From Candidatus Egerieousia excrementavium (lineage in GTDB: Bacteria > Bacteroidota > Bacteroidia > Bacteroidales > UBA932), in assembly GCA_017694275.1 (NCBI GenBank), contig JADINB010000151.1, forward strand, positions 1 to 14,216: a DNA stretch of 14,216 bases, in the 5' to 3' direction. A program made the position numbers and the translations under genes. The notes under the pieces were generated by a model. That model worked only from the letters and a program-made list of their open reading frames with translations, searched no databases and was not told the origin of the DNA. Of this stretch, positions 6,507-14,209 are shown piece after piece; positions within the stretch are counted from its first letter, which is position 1, and every line of letters starts with the position of its first letter.

Positions 6507-7862
6507 ATGAAAAAAGGAGTTTTTAAAGTTTTGTTTGCAGGTGCAGTGGCATCGCTTGTGGCCTTGCCGCTGCGTGCGCAGGAGAGCGAACTTGATCTCA
6601 CGCTCGAAGATGCGCTGGAGATTGCCCTGAGCGAAAACCTGACTGTCAAGGTGGCCGACATGGAGGTTACAAAGACAGGCTATGCAAGGAAAGGCACTTA
6701 TGCGGCCCTTTTTCCTCAGGTGAATTTCAGCGCAGACTATCAGCGTACCATAAAGAAGCAGGTTATGTATATGGAAGACCAGTCGTTTGCGGTGGGCAGA
6801 GACAATACATGGTCTACCGGATTCACCGCCACCATGCCGCTCATTTCCGTAGAACTTTGGAAAAGCATCCAGGTTACGGCCGTAAATGTGGAACTGGCAG
6901 TTGAGCAGGCCCGTTCTTCGAGGCAGGATCTGATAGAGCAGGTGCAACAGTCTTTCTATGCCACGCTGCTGGCCAACGACCTTTATGCCGTATACAAGGA
7001 AAATTATGAGAATGCCCGTATGGACTACGAAGACGTGAAGGAGAAGTATGAGAACGGAACGGTAGCCAAGTACGACCTCATTACGGCGGAGGTGGCCATG
7101 AACAACGCCGCTCCGGCAATGTACGATGCCCAGAACAATATTGTATTGTGCGAATGGCGCCTGAAGGCTCTGATGGGTATAAATCTGGATACCGAGATCA
7201 ACTGTACAGGATCGCTTCTCGATTTTAGCGATACAATGAAGGAACTTTCAATGAACGAGGCTATTACACTGGAAAACAACTCGTCTTTGAAACAGCTGGA
7301 ACTGCAGCAGGAGAGCCTGCATAAAACATATCAGCAGCAACTGGCAGCATATTACCCTTCGCTGAACCTCTCGCTTTCCTATTTGTGGACTGCAATGGAG
7401 GATAATTTCAAGTTCAACCAGTACAAATGGAATCCCTATTCAATAGGCGGAATTACACTTTCAATTCCCATCTTTTCGGGAGGACAGCGTTACAATGCGG
7501 TAAAGCAGACCCGTATACAGCAAGACCAGTTGGCTTTGCAGCGTGAAAACACGGCAAGGGAACTTGAAGTTGCGGTACGCCAGTCGTTAAGTTCCATGAA
7601 TACCTGCGTGCAGCAGTTTTCTGCAGCCGAAAAGAGCGTTGAAGGAGCACAGGTAGGTTATGACATTGCCCAGAAAAGGTATGACGTGGGCAGCGGCACA
7701 TTCCTGGAACTGCAGGATTCCAAACTGGCGCTGCTTCAGGCCAAATTGAATCTTAACCAGTCTATATACGATTATCTGGTGGCCAAGTCTACGCTTGACA
7801 AGACATTGGGTATAAACGACAAGGGTTTGGTAGATAACAATAGCACTAACTTGAATAAATAA
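6507..7862 (+). CDS. TolC-family outer-membrane efflux channel
   Basis: This 451-residue protein has a signal peptide (MKKGVFKVLFAGAVASLVAL) with likely cleavage after LRA at residue 24. The mature part carries the outer-membrane efflux protein (OEP) pattern. TLEDALEIALSENLTVKVADM opens the first repeat, followed by long Gln-, Glu- and Ala-rich helices (about 125-215 and 335-440) and beta segments such as the one around SLNLSLSYLW. TolC-type channels form a trimeric barrel-tunnel that lets the RND pump discharge substrate to the outside. It is followed after 11 bp by the adaptor gene, so the three pump components are encoded in order channel, adaptor, pump. Confidence 0.92.
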   Translation: MKKGVFKVLFAGAVASLVALPLRAQESELDLTLEDALEIALSENLTVKVADMEVTKTGYARKGTYAALFPQVNFSADYQRTIKKQVMYMEDQSFAVGRDNTWSTGFTATMPLISVELWKSIQVTAVNVELAVEQARSSRQDLIEQVQQSFYATLLANDLYAVYKENYENARMDYEDVKEKYENGTVAKYDLITAEVAMNNAAPAMYDAQNNIVLCEWRLKALMGINLDTEINCTGSLLDFSDTMKELSMNEAITLENNSSLKQLELQQESLHKTYQQQLAAYYPSLNLSLSYLWTAMEDNFKFNQYKWNPYSIGGITLSIPIFSGGQRYNAVKQTRIQQDQLALQRENTARELEVAVRQSLSSMNTCVQQFSAAEKSVEGAQVGYDIAQKRYDVGSGTFLELQDSKLALLQAKLNLNQSIYDYLVAKSTLDKTLGINDKGLVDNNSTNLNK

Positions 7863-7873
7863 TTAGGACAGAT

Positions 7874-8905
7874 ATGAAAAAAGGTAATTTTTTAAAGATG
7901 TTGATTGCTCTCTCGGTGGGATTTGTAGCAACTGCCTGCAATAGTGGAGCAAAAGAGAATGAAACCGCCGAAGAGGCAACGGAGACGGTTTCTGTAAAGG
8001 TAAAACAGTGTTTTGAAAGAGAGGTGGAGCAGGTTGAGGTCTTTACCGCAACTGTAGAGGCCAATGTTGTAAACAACATATCCCCCAACCTTACACTGAG
8101 AATAGAGGAACTCTATGCCGAGGTGGGAGATCATGTGCACAAGGGACAGAAACTTGCAGATCTTGACGCTTCAAATCTCGTGCAGGCCAGATTGCAGATG
8201 TTGAACGATTCGCTGGAATTTGTAAGAAACGACAATCTTTACAAGGTGGGCGGCATTTCAAAGAGCGAGTGGGATGCCAAGAAACTGAGTTACGACATTT
8301 CAAGCACAAGCTACAGGAACCTTCTGGAGAATACTGTTCTGACAAGCCCGGTGTCTGGTGTGGTTACGGCGAGAAACTACGACCGCGGTGACATGTTCTC
8401 CATGGGCCAGCCCCTTTATGTAGTAGAGGAGATTACGCCCGTCAAAATTGTCGTGAATGCGTCTGAGCAGCTCTTCTCACATGTCAAGAAAGGCGACAAG
8501 GTAGACGTTACACTCGACGTTTACGGCGATGAGGTATTCAGTGGAGTCGTATCTCTGGTATATCCCACTGTAGATCCTCAGACCAGGACATTCCCTGTTG
8601 AAATAAAGATTGCCAATACAAATGAGAGAGTGCGTCCCGGCATGTTCGCAAGGGTTACATATACATACGGTACTGCAAACCATGTGGTCGTTCCAGACAT
8701 GGCGGTGGTCAAACTTACCGGTTCAGGCGACAGATTCGTATATGTGGTAGGTGCAGACAACAAGGTTACCTTCAAGAAGGTGGAACTCGGAAGAAGGTTC
8801 GATACCGAGTATGAGATAGTAAGCGGCCTCAACTCCGGCGACAACGTGGTAGTGGAGGGGCAGAACCGCGTTACCAACGGTATGGAAGTAGTTGTTGTCG
8901 AGTAA
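7874..8905 (+). CDS. RND efflux periplasmic adaptor (membrane fusion protein), lipoprotein
   Basis: This 343-residue adaptor links the inner-membrane RND pump to the outer-membrane channel. The lipobox (FVATAC) places the acylated Cys at residue 22. The order fits the HlyD/AcrA architecture: a first lipoyl half-motif (LRIEELYAEVGDHVHKGQKL, 75-94), a helical hairpin of about 55 residues (99-155), and the second lipoyl half (TSPVSGVVTARNYDRGDMFS, 157-176). A beta-barrel domain (about 185-265) and a membrane-proximal domain ending in GMEVVVVE follow. The hairpin is short, suggesting an adaptor that contacts the channel tip with short helices. It overlaps no neighbour; the pump gene starts 33 bp downstream. 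Confidence 0.92.
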   Translation: MKKGNFLKMLIALSVGFVATACNSGAKENETAEEATETVSVKVKQCFEREVEQVEVFTATVEANVVNNISPNLTLRIEELYAEVGDHVHKGQKLADLDASNLVQARLQMLNDSLEFVRNDNLYKVGGISKSEWDAKKLSYDISSTSYRNLLENTVLTSPVSGVVTARNYDRGDMFSMGQPLYVVEEITPVKIVVNASEQLFSHVKKGDKVDVTLDVYGDEVFSGVVSLVYPTVDPQTRTFPVEIKIANTNERVRPGMFARVTYTYGTANHVVVPDMAVVKLTGSGDRFVYVVGADNKVTFKKVELGRRFDTEYEIVSGLNSGDNVVVEGQNRVTNGMEVVVVE

Positions 8906-8938
8906 TAAACATTAAAAAGTCAAAAAGGAATTTCTAAG

Positions 8939-11900
8939 ATGAGCATATATCAATCAGCTGTAAAAAAACCGATTACCACGGCCCTGATTTATGTGGCCAT
9001 TGCAATTTTCGGTATTTTTTCAATTGCGCAGATTCCGATTGACCTGCTCCCCGACATTGAGACCAACTCTATCATGGTCATGACAACATACGAGGGCGCA
9101 AGTGCATCGGATATAGAGAATAACGTTACAAAACCGTTGGAGAACACGCTCAACAGCGTCTCCGACCTGAAGCACATTACTTCCCAGTCAAAGGAGAATA
9201 TCTCAATCATAACGCTGGAGTTTGAATATGGAATAGACATAGACGTGGCAACCAACGATGTCCGGGACAAACTGGATATGGTTACCTCGGCATTGCCCGA
9301 CGAGGTGGAGACACCTATTATCTTTAAATTCGGTACCGATGACATTCCTATTCTGCTTTTGTCGGTGACAGCCGATGAAAGTACCAGCGGTCTTTACAAG
9401 ATTTTGGATGACAGGATTTCCAACCCTCTTGCCCGTGTAAGCGGAGTCGGCGCGGTATCTGTTTCCGGTGCCCCCAAGCGTGAACTTATGGTCTATTGCG
9501 ACCCTCACAAACTTGAGGCCTACGGTATCTCAATACAGAATATTGTCTCCATAATCGGTGCAGAAAACAGAAATATTCCTGGCGGTTCCATAGACATTGG
9601 CTCGCAGACCTATTCCCTGAGGGTGCAGAAAGAGTTTACAGACGCATCCGAGATGCTCGGTCTGGTATTGGGAAGCTATAACGGAAAGACAATATACCTG
9701 AGAGATGTGGCGCGCGTGGTCGACGGTCTTGAAGAGCGTGCGCAGGAGACCTACAACAACCTCGAGAAAGGAGGTATGATCATTATCCAGAAGCAGTCTG
9801 GAGCCAATTCGGTAAACATATCCAAGAAGGTGATGGAGATGCTGCCGAGCCTTCAGAAGAATCTGCCGTCGGATGTGAAGATTGGTGTCATAGTAGATAC
9901 TTCAGAGAATATCATAAACACCATCAACTCATTGGTGGAGACAATCATAACCACGTTCATACTTGTGATGCTGGTGGTTTATGCCTTCCTGGGAAGATGG
10001 AGAGCAACCTTTATAATCGTGCTCGTCATTCCTATCTCCCTTCTGGCCTCCCTGATATATATCTTTGCAACGGGCGATACGCTTAACATCATTTCACTCA
10101 GTTCCCTCTCCATTGCGATAGGTATGGTGGTGGATGATGCCATAGTGGTTCTGGAGAACATTACGACCCATATCGAACGGGGAAGCCGTCCGAAGCAGGC
10201 TGCGGTCTATGCTACCAATGAGGTGGGTATTTCCGTTATTGCCTCTACACTTACCATGTTGGCCGTATTCCTTCCCATGACAATGATTCAGGGTGTTTCC
10301 GGAGTGCTTTTCAGACAGTTGGGCTGGAGTGTGAGCATTATCATGATAGTCTCTACGTTCGCCGCTTTGTCTCTTACTCCAATGCTCTGCTCTCAGATGC
10401 TGCGCCTGAACCCCAAGATGGGAAAATTCCAGAAACTGGTATTCGTACCTATCAACAAAGGGTTGTCTGCAATAGACAGAGGTTATGCAAAATTGCTGAA
10501 TTGGGCAGTACATCACAGAAGGACAGTGATTCTCGGCGGTCTTGGAATTTTCCTTTTGACTCTTTTCTTCCTTGGGCCGAAGATCAAGACAGAGTTCTTC
10601 CCTGCACAGGATAACGGCCGTATCGCCATTAACATAAACCTGCCTACAGGTACGCGTCAGGAGATTACAAGAGACCTGTCTTTGGAGCTTGCAGAGAAAT
10701 TCATGACCAAATATCCTGAGGTTGAGGTCTGCAACTTTACTGAAGGTACGGCAGATTCAGACAATACGTTTGCATCCATGCAGGATAACGGTACACATAT
10801 AATTTCATTCAACATTTCACTGATAGATTTCGACGACCGCGACAGAAGCCTTTTCGAAATATGCGATATGATGCGTAAAGACCTTTCGGAATATCCAATA
10901 ATAAGGTCGTTCCAGGTTATCGCCGGCGGACAGAGCGGCGGTATGTCGGGACAGTCTTCTGTAGACATAGAGATTTACGGTTACGATTTTGATGCTACTG
11001 ACAAGATTGCAAGCGATATTTCAAGCAAGCTGCTTGCATATCCGCAGATTAGCGAAGTATTCATAAGCCGTGACGAGTATATTCCCGAATATCAGGTCGA
11101 TTTCGACAGGGAGAAACTTTCGATCAATCAGATAAACATGTCTACCGCAGCCCAGTTCCTCAGAACAGGCATCAACGGTACCACAGCTTCATACTATCGT
11201 GAAGACGGTGAGGAATACGACATAGTCGTAAGGTACGCACCTGAATTCCGTCAGTCTGTTGAGGATATTGAGAATATGATAATCTACAATAACTCAGGAC
11301 AGGGCATAAGAATCCGCGACCTGGGTGAGGTGAAGGAGATTCTGACCCCTCCTACAATCGAGAGAAAAGACAGGGAGAGAATCGTTACGGTGAACGCTGT
11401 CTGCCCTGTGGGCATGGCGCTCAGTGATATGGTGGAGATTGTAAACAAGGAGATGGGCAACCTGGAGATTCCGGCCGATATAACATGGCAGCTCGGAGGT
11501 ACATACGAAGACCAGCAGGATTCATTCTCCGATTTGATAACGTTGATGGTACTGGTTGTCATTCTGGTATTCATAGTGATGGCTGCCCAGTTCGAGTCGC
11601 TGACCTATCCGTTCGTGATAATGTTCTCCATTCCGTTCGCCCTTGTGGGTGTGATAATGGGACTTGTGCTGACTGGAACTCCCATGAGCATCATGGCAAT
11701 GGTCGGACTTCTGATGCTGCTCGGTATTGTGGTAAAGAACGGTATCGTGCTTATAGACTACACCATCCTGTGCCGTGAAAGGGGCAAGGGCGTATCCAAC
11801 GCAGTCGTTACTGCCGGCAAGTCCCGTCTCAGACCGGTGCTCATGACCACCCTTACAACAGTTTTGGGTATGATTCCAATGGCTACCGGAACAGGCGAGG

Positions 11901-12061
11901 GTGCAGAAATGTGGAGGAGCATGGGTCTTACCGTTGCATGGGGCCTTTCTGTCTCTACATTGATTACATTGGTAATAGTTCCTACCGTCTACTCTGTATT
12001 TGCCGGCAACGGTGTCAAGAGAAGACGCAGGAAACTGCTTAAAAGTTATGTCAAGGCGTAA
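8939..12061 (+). CDS. RND-family efflux pump, inner-membrane subunit (HAE1/AcrB-like)
   Basis: This 1040-residue proton-driven transporter has the twofold RND plan. TM1 is near residues 12-32, followed by a large periplasmic loop, the TM2-TM6 cluster (about 335-490), a seventh TM near 530-550, a second loop, and the TM8-TM12 cluster from about 870. The proton-relay signature in TM4 reads GMVVDDAIVVLEN with the paired Asp at 399-400. The TM10 Lys is in GIVVKNGIVLID (K933), matching drug-type (HAE1) pumps more than heavy-metal pumps, which have a different TM4 motif. Length is normal and the frame is intact. The substrate cannot be read from sequence; drugs, bile acids, fatty acids or other amphiphiles are all possible. 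Confidence 0.95.
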   Translation: MSIYQSAVKKPITTALIYVAIAIFGIFSIAQIPIDLLPDIETNSIMVMTTYEGASASDIENNVTKPLENTLNSVSDLKHITSQSKENISIITLEFEYGIDIDVATNDVRDKLDMVTSALPDEVETPIIFKFGTDDIPILLLSVTADESTSGLYKILDDRISNPLARVSGVGAVSVSGAPKRELMVYCDPHKLEAYGISIQNIVSIIGAENRNIPGGSIDIGSQTYSLRVQKEFTDASEMLGLVLGSYNGKTIYLRDVARVVDGLEERAQETYNNLEKGGMIIIQKQSGANSVNISKKVMEMLPSLQKNLPSDVKIGVIVDTSENIINTINSLVETIITTFILVMLVVYAFLGRWRATFIIVLVIPISLLASLIYIFATGDTLNIISLSSLSIAIGMVVDDAIVVLENITTHIERGSRPKQAAVYATNEVGISVIASTLTMLAVFLPMTMIQGVSGVLFRQLGWSVSIIMIVSTFAALSLTPMLCSQMLRLNPKMGKFQKLVFVPINKGLSAIDRGYAKLLNWAVHHRRTVILGGLGIFLLTLFFLGPKIKTEFFPAQDNGRIAININLPTGTRQEITRDLSLELAEKFMTKYPEVEVCNFTEGTADSDNTFASMQDNGTHIISFNISLIDFDDRDRSLFEICDMMRKDLSEYPIIRSFQVIAGGQSGGMSGQSSVDIEIYGYDFDATDKIASDISSKLLAYPQISEVFISRDEYIPEYQVDFDREKLSINQINMSTAAQFLRTGINGTTASYYREDGEEYDIVVRYAPEFRQSVEDIENMIIYNNSGQGIRIRDLGEVKEILTPPTIERKDRERIVTVNAVCPVGMALSDMVEIVNKEMGNLEIPADITWQLGGTYEDQQDSFSDLITLMVLVVILVFIVMAAQFESLTYPFVIMFSIPFALVGVIMGLVLTGTPMSIMAMVGLLMLLGIVVKNGIVLIDYTILCRERGKGVSNAVVTAGKSRLRPVLMTTLTTVLGMIPMATGTGEGAEMWRSMGLTVAWGLSVSTLITLVIVPTVYSVFAGNGVKRRRRKLLKSYVKA

Positions 12062-12082
12062 TTGAAAGTAAACTAATATAAT

Positions 12083-12373
12083 ATGAAAGCATTGTTTGTA
12101 TCATATAATCAGGCATACCATGAGGAGGTTCTCGATATCATGCAGAGATCCGGCCTGAAAGGATATACATTCTGGGATACTACCATGGGGAGCGGCTCTT
12201 TCAAGGGGGAGCCGCACCTTGGCAGCCATGCCTGGCCTACCTTGAACTCCTCCCTGCTTATCATGGCAGAGGATTCTTTGGTCCCTGGGTTCAAGGCCAG
12301 AATCAAGGCTCTGGATGAAAAATCTCCGGCCATGGGACTCAGGTGTTTTTCGTGGAGCATAGACCAGGACTGA
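12083..12373 (+). CDS. Small PII-like (ferredoxin-fold) protein at the end of the efflux operon
   Basis: This 96-residue soluble protein starts 21 bp after the pump gene and has no signal peptide. The apparent secondary structure order is beta-alpha-beta-beta-alpha-beta: MKALFVSYN, then helix AYHEEVLDIMQRSG, strand GYTFWDTT, a Gly-rich loop (GSGSFKGEPHLGSHAWPTL, 36-54), strand SSLLIMAED, helix VPGFKARIKALDEK, and strand LRCFSWSID. This is the topology of PII signalling proteins, with the loop at the T-loop position. The GEPHLGSHAWPT segment looks like a conserved functional site. PII-like proteins next to RND pumps are known in other bacteria (DUF3240-type), which supports a regulatory role. 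The assignment rests on fold pattern and context, and the ligand is unknown. Confidence 0.7.
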   Translation: MKALFVSYNQAYHEEVLDIMQRSGLKGYTFWDTTMGSGSFKGEPHLGSHAWPTLNSSLLIMAEDSLVPGFKARIKALDEKSPAMGLRCFSWSIDQD

Positions 12374-12403
12374 TTTTAGTGCAGAACTGAAGATGAAACT
12401 GAT

Positions 12404-12438
12404 AAAAGTTGCTGCGGAAAGTTTCTGCGGCAACTTTT
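12404..12438. terminator. Bidirectional intrinsic terminator
   Basis: AAAAGTTGC (12404-12412) pairs with GCAACTTTT (12430-12438), nine base pairs, with a partly paired interior (GGAAAGTTTC). On the plus strand it runs into a T-rich tract (CTTTTTATTTTTGG), and on the minus strand the other arm gives AACTTTTATC. It lies 30 bp after the PII-like gene stop. It also overlaps the stop codon of the convergent glycosyltransferase (12438-12440), so it can end both transcripts. Confidence 0.85.
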
Positions 12439-13493
12439 TATTTTTGGCTTATTGTTTTAATCTGTGAGAATTTCCGGTATCCGGTAAAGAATCTTAATAT
12501 GATGCTGCGGCTGTATACTCCGGCCATATACTTTGGAAATGAACTTGTATAACCGATTATACGGGGAGATATCCTGCTCTTTTTCTTGAGTTTCCTGTAA
12601 TCCTTGTGTGCCTTGGCCACTGCCTTGAAACTTTCTCTCTTCCCTTGCAGGAGATAGACTGCGGCAGAGGCTCCGTCCAGTAGCATTCTGGCAAACAGCA
12701 GACTCTTTCTGCGCTGAAAATGCCGCCCCTTGCCTTTTCTGTATGGCAGGTTCTTGTAGAGCATCAGCAGGTTGTTCCTGTAATTTAGATAGAGCTTGAA
12801 CGGAGAATTGTTGGGCAGGGCGCCTCCGCCTACATGGTAAACCCGGCTTTGGGGAACCACCCATACGTGATAGCCCATAAGTTTTGCCCTCCAGCAGAAA
12901 TCTATCTCCTCCATGTGGGCAAAAAAGAGTTCGTCCAGCCCGTTGAGCTGCCTGTAGATTGAACTCCTTACTGCCATGCAGGCTCCTGAAGCCCAGAATA
13001 TCTCCATAGGAGTGTCGTATTGTCCTTCATCCTTCTCTATTTCGGAGAGAATCCTTCCGCGGCAGAAAGGGTAGCCGTATCTGTCTATGAATCCGCCGCA
13101 CGCACCGGCATATTCAAACTTCCGGGGTTCTGCTTCGCTCAGAATCTTTGGCATGCAGATGCCGACGTCGGGGTGGCGCTCCATAAAGTCTATAAGCTGC
13201 CCTATCCAGCCTTCTGTCACTCTAATGTCTGAATTTATCAGAATGTAGTATTCAGCATCTATCTCCCTGAATGCCCTGTTGTATCCTCCGGTAAAACCGT
13301 AGTTCCTGTCGAATTCGATAAGCCTTGTATCTGGATAGTTTTTCTTGAGAAAATCTGTTGAACCGTCTGTAGACCCATTGTCGGCAACAATCACTCGGCC
13401 ATATTCGGGCGGGGTATATTCCAGCAGCACGGGCAGGTACTTTTGCAGAAAGCCCTTTCCGTTCCAGTTCAGTATTACGACAGCAGATTTCAT
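12438..13493 (-). CDS. Family 2 glycosyltransferase (WbbL/rhamnosyltransferase-like)
   Basis: This 351-residue enzyme transfers a sugar from a nucleotide donor, probably onto a surface polysaccharide or glycolipid at the cytoplasmic side of the membrane. The GT-A signature is clear. VVILNWNGKGFLQKYLP (5-21) opens the fold and VADNGSTDGS (37-46) is the nucleotide-binding segment. NSD (88-90) takes the place of the DxD metal site, and HMEEIDFCWR (193-202) is the acidic base motif typical of the COG1216 group. The C-terminal third is very basic and has hydrophobic patches, suggesting peripheral membrane attachment. The open frame runs back to 13646, but those 51 residues come from repeat DNA and promoter. 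MKSAVVILNW at 13493 is the real start. It is a lone gene here, convergent with the efflux operon. Confidence 0.92.
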   Translation of the reverse strand: MKSAVVILNWNGKGFLQKYLPVLLEYTPPEYGRVIVADNGSTDGSTDFLKKNYPDTRLIEFDRNYGFTGGYNRAFREIDAEYYILINSDIRVTEGWIGQLIDFMERHPDVGICMPKILSEAEPRKFEYAGACGGFIDRYGYPFCRGRILSEIEKDEGQYDTPMEIFWASGACMAVRSSIYRQLNGLDELFFAHMEEIDFCWRAKLMGYHVWVVPQSRVYHVGGGALPNNSPFKLYLNYRNNLLMLYKNLPYRKGKGRHFQRRKSLLFARMLLDGASAAVYLLQGKRESFKAVAKAHKDYRKLKKKSRISPRIIGYTSSFPKYMAGVYSRSIILRFFTGYRKFSQIKTISQK

Positions 13494-13499
13494 CCGGTG

Positions 13500-13531
13500 C
13501 AAATATACGCAGAAGCCGAGAGCAGAGCAAA
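13500..13531 (-). promoter_or_regulatory. Promoter of the glycosyltransferase gene, predicting a near-leaderless mRNA
   Basis: On the minus strand TTTG (13531-13528) is followed after 20 bases by TATATTTG (13507-13500), a full match to the Bacteroidota -33/-7 pattern at normal spacing. The start codon begins only six bases after the -7 box, so transcription would start within about three bases of the ATG. This also shows that the longer upstream frame is not translated from this promoter. Confidence 0.65.
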
Positions 13532-13546
13532 AAAACTGCATCACAC

Positions 13547-13668
13547 TATTTGGAGATATAACAAGCGAAGCGACAGATGTGAGGAGCCTGAGCAATGCAA
13601 ACTTGTTTGCAATTGCAATGGCTTCTCGCAGATGAGTGCGCCGCAAGGCACACTTATATCTCCAAATA
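13547..13668. repeat. 14-bp perfect inverted repeat framing the first repeat copy
   Basis: TATTTGGAGATATA (13547-13560) is the exact reverse complement of TATATCTCCAAATA (13655-13668), giving a 122-bp element with terminal inverted repeats and two smaller hairpins inside. The right arm recurs in copy 2 (13822-13835), but the matching left arm does not: the bases before copy 2 come from the end of copy 1. No obvious target-site duplication flanks it. Confidence 0.75.
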
Positions 13669-13746
13669 TGCTACGGCCATGCACCAGAATGTTGCTCTGC
13701 CGAGGCGCAACAGTATATGCGGCAAGCAGCGCGCAGCCGAATATAC
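13582..13746 (+). repeat. 165-bp hairpin-rich direct repeat, copy 1
   Basis: This unit is repeated 167 bp downstream with only two substitutions: C versus G at 13639/13806, and G versus A in the GCTAC(G/A)GCC segment. Its internal hairpins are GCAAA-CTTG-TTTGC (13597-13610), GTG-CG-CC-GCAA-GG-CAC (13636-13651, a GNRA-type loop), GTTG-CTC-TGCC-GAG-GCG-CAAC (13691-13711), and GTATAT-g-CGGC paired with GCCG-a-ATATAC (13713-13746), which ends the unit. It lies upstream of, and reads away from, the glycosyltransferase. Strand is given as plus only because the hairpin loops look RNA-like in that sense. Confidence 0.9.
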
Positions 13747-13748
13747 GA

Positions 13749-13913
13749 AGGAGCCTGAGCAATGCAAACTTGTTTGCAATTGCAATGGCTTCTCGCAGAT
13801 GAGTGGGCCGCAAGGCACACTTATATCTCCAAATATGCTACAGCCATGCACCAGAATGTTGCTCTGCCGAGGCGCAACAGTATATGCGGCAAGCAGCGCG
13901 CAGCCGAATATAC
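13749..13913 (+). repeat. 165-bp hairpin-rich direct repeat, copy 2
   Basis: This is the second tandem copy, separated from copy 1 by two bases and carrying the same hairpins 167 bp further on. In the GTG...CAC hairpin the C-to-G change falls in the unpaired part of the stem, leaving the pairing and the GCAA loop (13810-13813) intact. The left arm of the outer 14-bp inverted repeat is missing here. Confidence 0.9.
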
Positions 13914-13925
13914 ATGGAAATTTAG

Positions 13926-14022
13926 GCATCTGAACCCTGCAGCAAGGCAGAATCCGGCAGCCAACCAGCTAACAACAAACGCGTTGCAAAACTTTCAGCA
14001 ACAACGCCCGTGGTTCAGATCC
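13926..14022. repeat. Inverted-repeat-bounded 97-bp module, unit 1
   Basis: It begins GCATCTGAACC (13926-13936) and ends GGTTCAGATCC (14012-14022), imperfect complements of each other (9 of 11 in a row pair). The interior contains CGTTGCAA (13982-13989). Unit 2 at 14113-14209 has the same length, same ends and the same interior word at the same place. Confidence 0.6.
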
Positions 14023-14112
14023 CAGCAGGGGTTGGAAGGCAACAGAATGTAAATGTGCCCTATAAGCACTTTGGAAAGGGGTATCCACCAAACACGCAGC
14101 AGAGTGACCCAA

Positions 14113-14209
14113 GCATCTGAACCAGAAAGAAACTCGAAAAACCCATCGCAATTCATTGAGAAACTTTCCGTTGCAAGGTTTCAACAAGCATCTCCATCGG
14201 TTCAGATGC
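14113..14209. repeat. Inverted-repeat-bounded 97-bp module, unit 2
   Basis: GCATCTGAACC (14113-14123) and GGTTCAGATGC (14199-14209) are perfect 11-bp inverted repeats. The word CGTTGCAA occurs at 14169-14176, exactly 187 bp after its position in unit 1. The last 37 to 39 bases agree with unit 1 at about two thirds of positions, while the first half has diverged strongly. Confidence 0.6.

Noticed and set aside
13494..13646. N-terminal extension of the glycosyltransferase to 402 residues
   Set aside because: The extra 51 residues are translated from the repeat and from the gene's own promoter. The family begins at MKSAVVILNW.
13582..13913. Integron attC sites
   Set aside because: The GTTGC...GCAAC hairpin superficially resembles attC simple sites, but the RYYYAAC/GTTRRRY cores do not fit, and there are no cassette genes or integrase.
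14005..14030. tRNA T-arm-like word GGTTCAGATCC
   Set aside because: The flanks do not form a T-stem, and no acceptor, D or anticodon arms can be built around it. It is one end of the 97-bp module.
13443..14052. Several overlapping short open frames on both strands sharing tails such as SLSNANLFAIAMASRR
   Set aside because: They share peptides only because they read the same duplicated repeat, they overlap each other on opposite strands, and they have no recognisable domain or start context.
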